DNA of 64,000 bases from Lamellibrachia satsuma (lineage: Eukaryota; Annelida; Polychaeta; Sabellida; Siboglinidae), in NCBI GenBank assembly GCA_033239005.1, contig BSQZ01000025.1, forward strand, positions 8,860,001 to 8,924,000. The letters are read 5' to 3'. The notes under the pieces are model-generated. The model saw only the letters and a program-made list of their open reading frames with translations. It did not search any database and was not told the DNA's origin. Position numbers and translations under genes: made by a program. Of the stretch, positions 52,380-63,344 are shown piece by piece (position 1 is the stretch's first letter; each line of letters begins with the position of its first letter).

Positions 52380-53550
52380 TGTATTTGTTTATAATCTGTT
52401 TATAATCAATTTATACTAGGTAGTCTTCACAAAGACTGTTTTTGTGTTGTAATACACACTTTATAGTATGCTACTTATGCCTTAATTAAATTTACAGCTA
52501 CTGCCTTGCAACTTACTTTCTATGTAACAGCTGACTAACAAAACGTAGTATCGCTCGCGCTAACGAAATTTCAGTGACCCTATTTAAATAACACTGAATT
52601 ACTACCTACGGCTAACTTTTAACAATAAATGTTGCTAAAACAAAATATTTAGGTTTTCAATATTTAATATGTACTAAATGTACTAATATTACGTCTCGTA
52701 TTATGTACCCAATCAAATGAAAACAACAACCCTTAATTATCGCTCGCGCTACCGAGTCCTCGGAGACCTACGATATAAACTACCCTAAATTACTCCTATA
52801 GCTAAATTTTAACAGCAACTATTGACTAAACAAGGACTCTTGTAAGTTTATGTTTAATATTCGCGCAATAATAATACTTATCCGATCAATATTCCACGCT
52901 TTAGACAAATATAAAATCCACCAAATTCAATCCCGTGTTCTCCTCAAGATTTCCCAAGATGCAAGTCAATCCCAGGGCGCGTGTGTTCCACGACATACTT
53001 GCAATTACAGCATAGTTAAATTTGCACTTCTAGCACACCTGAATTGATTGTGTCTGGCGACAGACAGTTCATTTAGTGGTATAGTAGTCAGCCAGAAGTC
53101 AGGGTTTCCCATCATTGTACCATCGTATTTTAGAAACACCTTATGTTAAATATTACATCTTACATTTGATCTCGATGGCTTGTAAAAACAGCAAACCTTG
53201 GCGGTTGAGACGTGCCATGATTTCGCCGTGACAGAGAATTATGGGGCGCATTAACATATCCAGTGCACGTTCCGGTGTACGGACGTGTCCGCTTATAGCA
53301 ACTGACATATACATAGGCGTCCGAACCGGTGCCCATCCATCAATGCTGGGGGGGGGAGCTCTCGTATATACGTATACCAATATTTCCCCAATGTTTCCTA
53401 GAAGCCAGGAACGAATGTTGTGGGCCATGTGTCCTTCATCCGCACCAAGGTCAAAGCTCGTATAATATTCAACAGCTTAAGACGCCTATAAATGATAACA
53501 TCGATATTGACTGAATCACTTAGACCACATGTAGCACCAGCCGAAGGGAA
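52380..53550. other. Intergenic, nothing recognised
   Basis: AT-rich sequence with two weakly similar segments around 52540 and 52740 ('cgctcgcgcta' + 'cgaa/ccga', '(a)actacc') that may be an old duplication. No gene was seen. Confidence 0.5.
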
Positions 53551-53554
53551 GGTT

Positions 53555-54080
53555 GTGCGAGCTCTGATGATGTCGGGAGAGCGCCTTGTGCGAACTCTGA
53601 TGAGGTCGGGAGAGTGCCTTGTGCGAACTCTGATGAGGTCGGGAGAGTGCCTTGTGGGAACTCTGATGAGGTCGGGAGAGTGCCTTGTGGGAACTCTGAT
53701 GATGTCGGGAGAGTGCCTTTTGCGAGCTCTGCTGATGTTGGGAGAGTGAATTGTGTGAGCTCTGATGATGTCGGGAGAGTGTCTTGTGCGAACTCTGGTG
53801 ATGTCGGGAGAGTGCCTTTTGCGAACTCTGATGATGTCGGGAGAGTGCCTTGTGCGAACTCTGATGAGGTCGGGAGAGTGCCTTGTGAGAGCTATGGTGA
53901 GGTCGGGAGAGTACCTTGTGCGAGGTCTGATGAGGTGGGGAGAGTGACTTATGAGAGCACTGATGAGGTTGGGAGAGCGCCTTGTGCAAGCTCTGATGAG
54001 GTCGGGAGAGCGCTTTGTACGAGCTCTGATGATGTCGGGGGAGTGTCTTGTGGGAGCTCTGATGAGTTAGGGAGAGTCCC
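53555..54080 (+). repeat. 33-bp minisatellite, about 16 units
   Basis: 'gatgaggtcgggagagtgcc' + 'ttgtgcgaactct' with many point variants. The 33-bp period produces 11-residue repeats in several frames (for example SSHKALSRPHQ on the minus strand). Confidence 0.94.
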
Positions 54081-54204
54081 TTTAAATTTTTGTTTTCTGA
54101 ATTAAACATAATGTCGAATATCAGTCACCCGATGTGTCGAATATTACCAGTCCAGTTTGTCACTAACATTTGTAATGTGTTTTGCAGGTAACAGACAAAT
54201 GTCA

Positions 54205-54292
54205 CTGATCACGCCCGTTAGTGTGCATAGATCACGCTCGTTAGTGTGCATAGATCACGCCCGTTAGTGTGTATATATCACGCCCGTTAGCA
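54205..54292 (+). repeat. ~23-bp repeat, 4 units
   Basis: 'atcacgcccgttagtgtgca' + 'tag' units. Confidence 0.88.
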
Positions 54293-54529
54293 TAGATTGC
54301 CCGGTTCGTTCATCTATGACATGAAATCCTATAAATTATGTTCTCTTTTTCCATGAAGTCCGGCGTGAATCGAGCATTGATCCTTGTCGTCTATGTATGT
54401 CTTCCATTGCTTACGTCACATATCCCGTTTCAATGCCATTTCCACCAATCTCCCTCCCTCTCCCTCTGCCCTTTATCAAAGTTGCGCATGTGTGGTACGC
54501 ATCAAAATATATTAAATTGTGGTCTTCCT

Positions 54530-54712
54530 CTTTACCCTGTACCTCCGTCTCCTCTTTACCCTCTACCTCCGTCTCCTCTTTAACCTCTACCTCCGTCTCC
54601 TCTTTACCCTGTACCTCCGTCTCCTCTTTACCCTCTACCTCCGTCTCCTCTTTACCCTCTACCTCTGTCTCCTCTTTACCCTCTACCTCTGTCTCCTCTT
54701 TTCCCTCTTTGT
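54530..54712 (+). repeat. 24-bp minisatellite, about 7 units
   Basis: 'tctttaccctctacctccgt' + 'ctcc' units with ctct/ctgt variants. Confidence 0.93.
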
Positions 54713-54956
54713 CCATTCCCTAAATGCTTCCTGCTACAACACTTACAATATATTTTACGAAATAGGAACAAAGGGCACTTTCAACTATGATTCTTTGAAA
54801 ACGTGGAATATACATGTGTTTATTGGTAAGTATGTTATATTACAAATACGGTGGTATCAATTTGTTTAGTTGAACACAACGTGGAGGACATCGTGACAGA
54901 GGCTAAACACAGTTTTAGTTATTTGATTTTGACGATTGCAAACGATACCTGTACTG

Positions 54957-56620
<1,664 letters not shown>

Positions 56621-56629
56621 CAATTGTCG

Positions 56630-57142
56630 GAGGGTAATTGGATGGTTGTAGTAGATGGGAAGGTTTCAAACTGGTAATATGTATTGAGTGGGGTACCACA
56701 AGGATCAGTATTAGGACTTTTATTAGTCGTAATACGTATCAATGACGATAATATAACAAGCAACGTACTGAAAGTTGTGGATGACAGGTGTATAGAACAT
56801 TTGACAATGGTGGTGATTAACAACATTTACAAAACCTAGACAAATTAGTTAAATGGTCTGAGAAATGGCAGTTGTTATACAATTTTGGGAAATGTAAATG
56901 CCTACATACAGTACACGGGAACTTGGATGTAAACAATAAAATGGGAAATACTGTTCTATGTATTACTGTAACAGAAAATTACTTAGGAGTAACAGTAAGT
57001 GCTGACATGAAAGTTTCAGAACAGTGTGGTATTGCACCTTCAAAGGATAATTAAATTCTTGGAATGACTAGAAGAAATATAACATACAAATAAAAAGCTA
57101 ATTATAACTCTGTATAACGCAAGAGTTACGCCTGATTTAGAA
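56630..57142 (+). mobile_element. CR1-type RT fragment (copy 4), interrupted by the virus-like element
   Basis: In the plus strand, over several frames, it reads VDGKVSNW, GVPQGSVLG, NVLKVVDD (the FADD site mutated to VVDD), LGVTVSADMKVSEQCGIAPS and a decayed form of KKLIIPLYKAIVRPHLE. Similarity to copies 1-3 ends sharply at about 57142, at the start of an inverted repeat. Confidence 0.85.
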
Positions 57143-57147
57143 ATCTG

Positions 57148-57257
57148 AGTAGTATAGACGATGGGGCTATAGGCACAACATCCTCCAAACACCCCATAGA
57201 GTGACCTATAGTCCATTCTCCGGATTTTGTGCTCATAGCCCCACTGTCTATACTACT
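57148..57257. repeat. Inverted repeat (36-nt arms) at the element's end
   Basis: The left arm (57148-57183) and the reverse complement of the right arm (57222-57257) agree at about 31 of 36 positions, sharing AGTAGTATAGAC, TGGGGCTAT and GCACAA. A 38-nt loop lies between. It could fold into a hairpin at the terminus. It abuts the broken CR1. Confidence 0.8.
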
Positions 57258-57371
57258 GATTCCATCCCATAATAAATCCAAAACGAGGCTCCCAAAACTA
57301 GGTCAACCCCAAGGTCAACCCCCAAGGTCAACCCAAAACAACCCTGCTAAAATAGTTCTTATAAGAGTCCA

Positions 57372-57770
57372 TTATACTCTATTAAATAAACTAAACCAAA
57401 TACCAGTAATATGCCCAAGCAACGGAGACTTTTTCATGTAATTAGTTGATCTTGGCCAATAATAACAATACCCCCTATCTTTTTTGTAGCATAAATAAAA
57501 TCGGCCGTATGCATCATGGAGTACTGAATAGGTGTGGCAACACTTGATACTGCCAAACACCCACTCTAAAATACAAGTAAGGCGGCCATTATTAGGGCCA
57601 ATTAATCCCATACTATAATCATTAGCTTTTATAATATCCTCCAAATCTAAATCTGCATCAAAATTCTTTAAATATAAATATTTATAAGCTAAAGCAGATT
57701 TTTCTATAACACTAGTATTCTCATCAGAATAAAATTTAATATATTTTATAACTTCTTTTGAATCTGTCAT
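57372..57770 (-). CDS. Virus-like element ORF, unknown, 132 aa
   Basis: ATG at 57770 lies directly behind the shared AT-rich motif (57771-57791), so the start is well supported. The protein reads MTDSKEVIKYIKFYSDENTS and later GPNNGRLTCILEWVFGSIKC. It is Tyr-rich (CYKKDRGYCYYWPR) and has no motif I recognise. It is intact and nearest the element's terminus. Confidence 0.7.
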   Translation of the reverse strand: MTDSKEVIKYIKFYSDENTSVIEKSALAYKYLYLKNFDADLDLEDIIKANDYSMGLIGPNNGRLTCILEWVFGSIKCCHTYSVLHDAYGRFYLCYKKDRGYCYYWPRSTNYMKKSPLLGHITGIWFSLFNRV

Positions 57771-57791
57771 TATACTATAGGATTAGTTATT
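57771..57791 (-). promoter_or_regulatory. Shared motif before the 132-aa ORF
   Basis: Minus strand AACTAATCCTATAGTATA then ATG. It matches the motif before five other genes of the element. Confidence 0.65.
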
Positions 57792-57885
57792 AATTAATAT
57801 AAACACTAACAAACTTCTAGTTCTAGAGCACAAAACTGTGCTTTGGAGCGTTAATATATAAAAACCCGCCCATAGAGCGACTCCA

Positions 57886-59290
57886 TTATAATACATTATA
57901 CTTATATCTGAAATACCTAAACATTCCTTTTAGTTCTACTTTAGAAAGCGCACGAGAATATATTAAGAAAGAATATAAATCCATTTTACAAAAACCAGCA
58001 TTAATACCACTTCCAATATAAAAATCATCCTTAGTATTTTGTAACAGTTCAGATAAACCTTGGGTTTGATCATATATATAAGTAAGTTTCTAATTCCCCT
58101 GTATACTTGTTTTCGGCTCTCACTAATCCGCAGTGTCCACAATTCAAGAGTTCTAGTAAGGTTTTGTTGGTTTCTAATTTCAAGCCTATTAATAGTATAG
58201 TTTCCATAATCAAAAAGTATTACTCCATTACTATATGGTATATGCGCATTAAACCTATCTGCACCACCTCCCCTCCTAAACTGTATTACTCCATTACTAT
58301 ATGGTATATGCGCATTAAACCTAGCTGCACCACCTCCCCACCTAAACTGTATTACTCCATTACTATATGGTATATGCGCATTAAACCTATCTGCACCACC
58401 TCCCCACCTAAACTGTATTACTCCATTACTATATGGTATATGCGCATTAAACCTAGCTGCACCACCTCCCCACCTAAACTGCGATTGTGCAGCTATATTA
58501 TATGTTTTTACTAATAAAAATAAAGTTGTTGTATTTGAATATCCTCCTCCTAATCTATTAAGCTGATCATTTTGGAGAACTAAATTATTGCTAGTTCCAT
58601 TAAATTCTAAATAATAGTGTTCTGTTGCTAAATTAAATCTAAGAGTAGGTCTTTTTTCACTATTATTTTGTATAAAGTGAAGATCATTTATTGGATCTGT
58701 AACTTCTATTACTTTTTATAAGTCATCAACACGCAATAACGATAAATCAGGCACAAGAATAAATACTAGTTCATTAAGAGTAGGAAATCACCATCATCAA
58801 CAGGATCAGCAAGATTTGTTATTTTATTACCACCCATATTAATATTACCAGTAAATGTGTCTCCAGCTTTTTTAATAAGGGTATTTGCAACACCTGTTAA
58901 TAATTGTAAAACCTGGGCCCACGATACAGCTTGATTATTAGAAGGAGGATAGTCTGTTGATAAATTTAGTATTTTATTACCATCCATTTTAACATTACCA
59001 GTTATTTTACCTCCAGCCTTTTTAAAAAGTTCTCTTGTGGCTTTTCTTACACATTTTAAAACCTGAGACCATGAAACAGCTTGGGCTTGGTCAGAAGGAG
59101 GATGGTCTGTTGATATATTTGTTATTTTGTTTTCATCCATGTTTAAATTAGACTGCATACCAATACTACCATCTGTATTAATGTAATTAGTGTGGACCTC
59201 ATTAGTTAGTATTTGTAACTTAGACTCTAATATAGCTGTATTAGCATTTGTTGCCGCAGATGCAGCACTTATTTCGTTTATAATACACAT
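57886..59290 (-). pseudogene. Fibre-like protein with collagen/coil-like stalk repeats and lectin-like head (broken)
   Basis: ATG at 59290 follows the shared motif. The stalk (59290-58790) has three repeats around KITNISTDHPPSDQAQAVSW and KKAGGKITGNVKMDGNKIL, as in trimeric phage or virus fibres. The frame shifts near 58785 and has a TAA at about 58717. The head region (58517-58106) holds 66-bp repeats reading FRWGGGA.RFNAHIPYSNGV. The end (58080-57886) reads DFYIGSGINAGFCKMDLYSF and YSRALSKVELKGMF, typical of a concanavalin/LamG-like fold. It would serve host attachment. As read it is not translatable in one piece. Confidence 0.7.
58150..58490 (-). repeat. 66-bp in-frame repeats in the fibre head, about 4-5 units
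   Basis: Plus strand 'tgtattactccattactata' + 'tggtatatgcgcattaaacc' + 'ta(t/g)ctgcaccacctcccc'. The 66-bp period equals 22 codons, so the fibre frame is kept. Unit variants alternate (ATC/AGC). Confidence 0.93.
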
Positions 59291-59308
59291 ATATTATATA
59301 GTTAGGTG
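59291..59308 (-). promoter_or_regulatory. Shared motif before the fibre-like gene
   Basis: Minus strand CACCTAACTATATAATAT then ATG. The TAA inside CCTAA is the stop codon of the protease (59302-59304). Confidence 0.7.
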
Positions 59309-59770
59309 AAATATTTTATTATAAAGTTCTCATTATACTTAGTATCCACTACAGATAAAGGTTGTAGCATCTCGTAATATGGTTTTCCTTTGTACCCTTC
59401 GTTTATAAAATATATAGCCCAATAACCACACAACACACTATTATTATCCTGATATTGTATATTATTGTACTGGTACTTAAACGTCTTGTCTACTATTTCT
59501 TTTAATGGCGGCATACCAAAACTATCAAAATAGTATATTATATTCTTTTTAACACAGACAGCAACCCAACCCCCTCCCGCTATCCATATTTAAAATATAA
59601 AAACCCCTCTTATACTCCTTAAGAGTATCTCTAGAGAAGACACCATTAAAATTCTTTACTTTAAAATACTTTAACCACTCAATTATGTCAATATTTGTTA
59701 TAGGTTCAAACTTAAACTGTGGCTTTAATAGTTGCCTATAATTAAACCCTTTCCCGTCTGATACTTTACC
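59302..59770 (-). pseudogene. Adenain-type cysteine protease (broken, catalytic His replaced)
   Basis: ATG at 59765-59763 overlaps the end of the preceding gene (TGGTAA). Pieces in order are an N-terminal stretch, then GGGWVAVCVKKNIIYYFDSF, then IQYQDNNSVLCGYWAIYFIN with the Gln and the catalytic Cys (59428-59430). In adenovirus and Polinton proteases a His precedes the Trp of the first motif; here that codon (59569-59571) is Gly. One-base frame changes occur just after the start (AAA run) and in the G-rich run at 59570-59580. The family processes capsid precursors. Confidence 0.8.
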
Positions 59771-60448
59771 ATGTTTTTTTTATACTTCCGCCGCGGTAAG
59801 GCTCTATTTGCATACCATTACCAGCATAAGGCGTTACCTGCATACCATTACCAGCATAAGGCGTTACCTGCATACCATTACCAGTTGAAGCCTTTAAAAC
59901 CATAGGAATTCCAATACTAGCAAGCTGTGTTCCTAAAAACCCACCAGATTGTGATCTTGTAGGTGTAATTTGCATTCCAGAACCAGTTTTTAAGTGAATT
60001 ATTTAGAGCTGTTTTTTGTGAGGGTGTAAGAAGATTAGCATATTCATATAGTTTTGATAAGTTATTAAACGGAACATTAAACCCTTTGCCAAATATTTTA
60101 CTAATAACATTAGACGCTAAACCAGAAGTTGCTCCTAAAGCCAACCCCGGAAGAATATGTTTTGTAGCTAAAGGAACTAGCTTACTAAAAAGAGCACTAA
60201 ATAAAGAACCGCCTTCTTTTAGTATTTTTTTAATTTGTGTTTTAGATATATTAATATTTACACCTTTTAAAGCCACAATAGCTTTTTTAATTTTATTAAT
60301 TTGTTTTTGTTAGCATAAGCTCATAAAGACCTCTTAACTGGTCTGCAGACAGACGAATAACTAAAGCCTCATTATTTGTATATGCTAATTGTAGTGATCT
60401 TTTTTGACAATCTGTAAGATTCACAGAGTATGATTTGTAACACGTCAT
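59766..60448 (-). pseudogene. pX/pVI-like membrane-active core protein (frame broken twice)
   Basis: ATG at 60448 follows the shared motif and opens MTCYKSYSVNLTDCQKRSLQ, ending with LTKTN and TAA at 60296. The next piece (60276-59990) has the family signature VNINISKTQIKKILKEGGSL and an amphipathic hydrophobic stretch (LVPLATKHILPGLALGATSG). The last piece (59985-59766) has GSGMQITPTRSQSGGF and three repeats of AGNGMQVTPY. The breaks lie at A-rich runs near 60296 and 59993. The role is inferred from position and from the N-terminal LSKTQ..K...GG pattern. Confidence 0.72.
59797..59895 (-). repeat. 30-bp in-frame repeat, 3 units
   Basis: 'ccagcataaggcgttacctg' + 'cataccatta' is repeated, giving the ten-residue AGNGMQVTPY units. 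Confidence 0.9.
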
Positions 60449-60474
60449 TTATATTATAGGATTAGATAGAATTA
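60449..60474 (-). promoter_or_regulatory. Shared motif before the core-protein gene
   Basis: Minus strand TTTAATTCTATCTAATCCTA then TAATATAA and ATG. The capsid gene's TAA (60472-60474) is at its upstream edge. Confidence 0.7.
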
Positions 60475-61739
60475 AACAATTAACATAGCTTTTCCACTAG
60501 CAACTTCAACAGACAAGTTTTGTTCATACATCACTAAAGACTGAATACGAAAACCAGGCCCTCCAGGGGCTCTACTAAGATTATAAGAGAACTCAATTGA
60601 TGGTGATCCTCCCTGCATTTTAGTGTCTTGGTGTGTTAGATTAAAATAAATTATTCCATATTGATTAGTAAAATTAGTAAAATTAGCAAAACTACTTCCC
60701 CACCGGCCAGAACTAGCAAAAGTGTTAAAAGCATTGTATACTTCAATAGGATATTCTTCAGGTCTGTATGGATGCAGGGGATAAAACACACCATTTGAAG
60801 CAGTAAGTTGGCATGAAACAAGACTAGCAGGAGCAGTACCTACACTAAATGTATTAAAACAAATTGATTTATAAGCTGTGCAGCACCACCAGTGTCATTT
60901 TTAAACCAAACAAATACATGTTTTGGTGCTGTGATACCAGGTGAAATCATATATTTACCAGATTGATGGGTTTGTACATCAGATATAGAAACCAGGTCTT
61001 TTAAATACTGCCATGTGTGGTTGGTAAGAAACTTTTCTGAATATAGAGCCATTCCCACAGGATTAAAATCAAACATAGGAATATGTAACTCCATATTTTC
61101 TATAATTAACTTTCCATCTCCAGCTCCATCATTTGCATCAGTAGCCCTTTGTAAAATAATATCATCTTCTTCAACAGTAATATCAAGTTCAAGCCTGCCT
61201 GGGGGACATAATTCAGTTTTAAAAGATCTAAACCAGTCATATCGATTTAGTGGAAGATATATAAAATTTGTTCTACCTTCAACAAATGTTTTATTCGTAA
61301 AGAATCATCATCTTCACCCCCCATTGATGGATAAAAGAAAGACTCACTTGCTTGGCCATGCACAAATGAATAAGGGAAGTCAGCAATTTTTTTAACAGTT
61401 ATAGCCCGTTTAATGTCTGGAGTGCCAGGTACCATACTATTATTATATTTAACTAATAATCGATTAATAAAAGAATACCCATCACCAGAAACATATATTT
61501 TATTTGCAGCAGCAAAATTAGTACCATCAGCCTTTTTTAATACTTTAAACTTAATCATAAGCTTGGCATTATAATAATCAGAAGGGTCTGTATTTGTTGT
61601 GCCATCTGCAATAAATTTGAATTGTTGTTTGTGTTGTGTTCTATCTGCTGCAGGCTCTTCAATGTTCTTTTGTGTGGAGTATTTGACGTAGTCATAACGA
61701 GCAATATTACTTGGATTTCTGAAACTGATATATACTATA
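60472..61739 (-). pseudogene. Major capsid protein, double jelly-roll type (broken)
   Basis: The open frame starts behind the shared motif with ISFRNPSNIARYDYVKYSTQ but has ATA where ATG is expected. The three pieces are 61739-61247 (INRLLVKYNNSMVPG), 61290-60840 (TNFIYLPLNRYDWFRSFK, CPPGRLELDITVEEDDIIL) and 60850-60472 (EYPIEVYNAFNTFASSGRWG, ending KAMLIV). IYLPL....F..FK...PPG is the hexon-like signature of Polinton and adintovirus capsids. The total of about 420 residues is at the short end for the family. One-base breaks lie near 61300 and 60850. Confidence 0.8.
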
Positions 61740-61757
61740 GAATTAGGTAGAATTTAA
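61730..61757 (-). promoter_or_regulatory. Shared motif before the capsid gene
   Basis: Minus strand TTAAATTCTACCTAATTCTA then TAGTATATA. An ATG is lacking directly after it, unlike the other copies. Confidence 0.65.
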
Positions 61758-62121
61758 ATTAAAGCTCTAACTCTGTCATTAATAGTATTGTTCTTCTTTG
61801 GTTTTAGTTCTTCACTTTTCCCTCAAGAGCATGTTTAATTTCTTTTCCTCTAGATACTTCTTTTAGTGGAACCATTTCAACTTCATACTTTATAGGCTCT
61901 TCAATAATTGGTTTTTCTTTTGATTTGTTTATAAGTTTTTTATTAATTGTATCAACTACTTTAGTACCAATAGCATCAACTAGTTTCTTACTATCTGATT
62001 CAGCAGCACTTTGAAATATTTTTTTAGCCACACTACTAAGCATGTTCGTATAAACACCGCTGCCCTTCTGATAATACTCAACATCACTCGAATAAACTTC
62101 TTCATATTCACCAGCATACAT
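61754..62121 (-). CDS. Virus-like element protein, unknown, about 106-122 aa
   Basis: ATG at 62121 follows the shared motif; it starts MYAGEYEEVYSSDVEYYQKG. A helical middle (VAKKIFQSAAESDSKKLVDA) and a charged end follow. As read it stops at 61804. A second frame from the GGGAAAAG run ends in NNTINDRVRALI at 61754-61756, flush with the next motif, so a one-base break is likely. Its position between penton and capsid genes suggests a structural or scaffold role, but I do not recognise it. Confidence 0.6.
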
Positions 62122-62141
62122 ATATTAAATAGTTAGGTAGG
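62122..62141 (-). promoter_or_regulatory. Shared motif before the 62121 gene
   Basis: Minus strand CCTACCTAACTATTTAATAT then ATG. The penton stop TAA (62133-62135) lies within it. Confidence 0.7.
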
Positions 62142-62879
62142 TTTTATTGTTTTTAGTGCTAGTGTAACAGAGCTTTGTACTCCTTTTAAATTTAATAATC
62201 TACCAAGAGAGTCTGTAAAATAAATACGGATTCTTGTAATTGTTTTAGTATTAACTTCATTACATTGTTTCATCCTTGGTTCTCTTTCAAAAGGATAGCT
62301 TTTATTTAATCCACTAGTGGAGAATTGATATAATACATCTGTATCTACACCTCCAACAGTAGAAGAAGTGATTAAAGAACAATGACATTGAATGTTATCA
62401 ACTGAGTTTGTAATATCTGGGGAGAAGTCACCCAACTTTGAATCTCTTACATACCCTTGTTGGAACCCAATAAGACGTCTAAAATGTCCTGTAATTAGTT
62501 CAAGTTGATAATCAGGCTCTAGTGCAACAAACACTTTTAGCATGGTTTTATTAAAACTAATTTGTATTCCAGTAGGCGATTTACCAGCAGCGCTTAAAGC
62601 ATCAGATATTTCAGCACTTAAATCCTCATATGAATATATACCATTTTTTAGTGTAATAGATTCAAAACTATTTCCTCCATCAGAAGAGTATTTAAATGAA
62701 TTATTATTATATTATGATGTAACATTATACCAACTATATGACATATTTAGTGTGTCTAAGCATATATAGTGCTTCCAGTTCTTATGAAGACTTATTTGGG
62801 GATGGAATGACACAATAAAATCATGTGAACTACTTCCTTTGGCACCATCTACACTACTTAAAACAATTGGGGTTTGCAT
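62133..62879 (-). pseudogene. Minor capsid (penton) protein with one in-frame stop
   Basis: ATG at 62879 follows the shared motif and starts MQTPIVLSSVDGAKGSSSHD. One frame of 249 codons runs to the TAA at 62133 with a single TAA near 62716, in an AAT-repeat. Family features include WYNVT, GIYSYEDLSAEISDAL, YQLELITGHFRRLIGF and TITRIRIYFTDSLGRLLNLK. This arrangement is that of Polinton/adintovirus penton proteins, single jelly-roll pentamers at capsid vertices. Apart from the stop it looks intact. Confidence 0.8.
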
Positions 62880-62905
62880 GTATATATTATAAGATTAGGC
62901 AGGAT
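62880..62905 (-). promoter_or_regulatory. Shared motif before the penton gene
   Basis: Minus strand AAATCCTGCCTAATCTTATA then ATATATAC and ATG. The TAA of CCTAA (62895-62897) is the stop of the upstream gene. Confidence 0.7.
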
Positions 62906-63317
62906 TTAAATAGTATTTATTAGAATAGTCATTATATGTTTCTTTATAAATTTCCCCTGTTTTTAATAGTTCATCTAGTATTTCTACAATTTCATTTCTC
63001 ATTTCATTATTATAATTACCTGCTGCCCTTACTCCTGTTACTACTATTAGTCGATCTACTAGTTTGTCTGGTCCGTGGTAGTATGTAATTCCTTTACCTA
63101 TTTTGTATTTTCTTGATGACATATGTTTGGGTATTTCTGATAGAATATTCAAATCATTAAACACTTGTTTAGCTAGTTTACTGTATTTTGTTTTAGGATT
63201 AAATCGTTTTGTAATGAGGTCAATTAAACTTCTATCAACCATTTGATCATAAACAAGACTTCCTCCTTTATACGTTTCTAGCTTCATGTTATTAAATAGC
63301 TTATCAGTATCAACCAT
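62895..63317 (-). CDS. Virus-like element protein, unknown, 140 aa
   Basis: ATG at 63317 starts MVDTDKLFNNMKLETYKGGS; an ATG-GCC-AGC-TAA lies just upstream. It is a basic, mostly helical protein (TKYSKLAKQVFNDLNILSEI, MRNEIVEILDELLKTGEIYK) and contains KGITYYHGPDKLVDRLIVV. I do not recognise a domain. No shared motif precedes it, so it may be expressed with the upstream gene. The frame is intact. Confidence 0.65.
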   Translation of the reverse strand: MVDTDKLFNNMKLETYKGGSLVYDQMVDRSLIDLITKRFNPKTKYSKLAKQVFNDLNILSEIPKHMSSRKYKIGKGITYYHGPDKLVDRLIVVTGVRAAGNYNNEMRNEIVEILDELLKTGEIYKETYNDYSNKYYLNPA

Positions 63318-63344
63318 TAGCTGGCCATATTTATTGTTTTGAAT

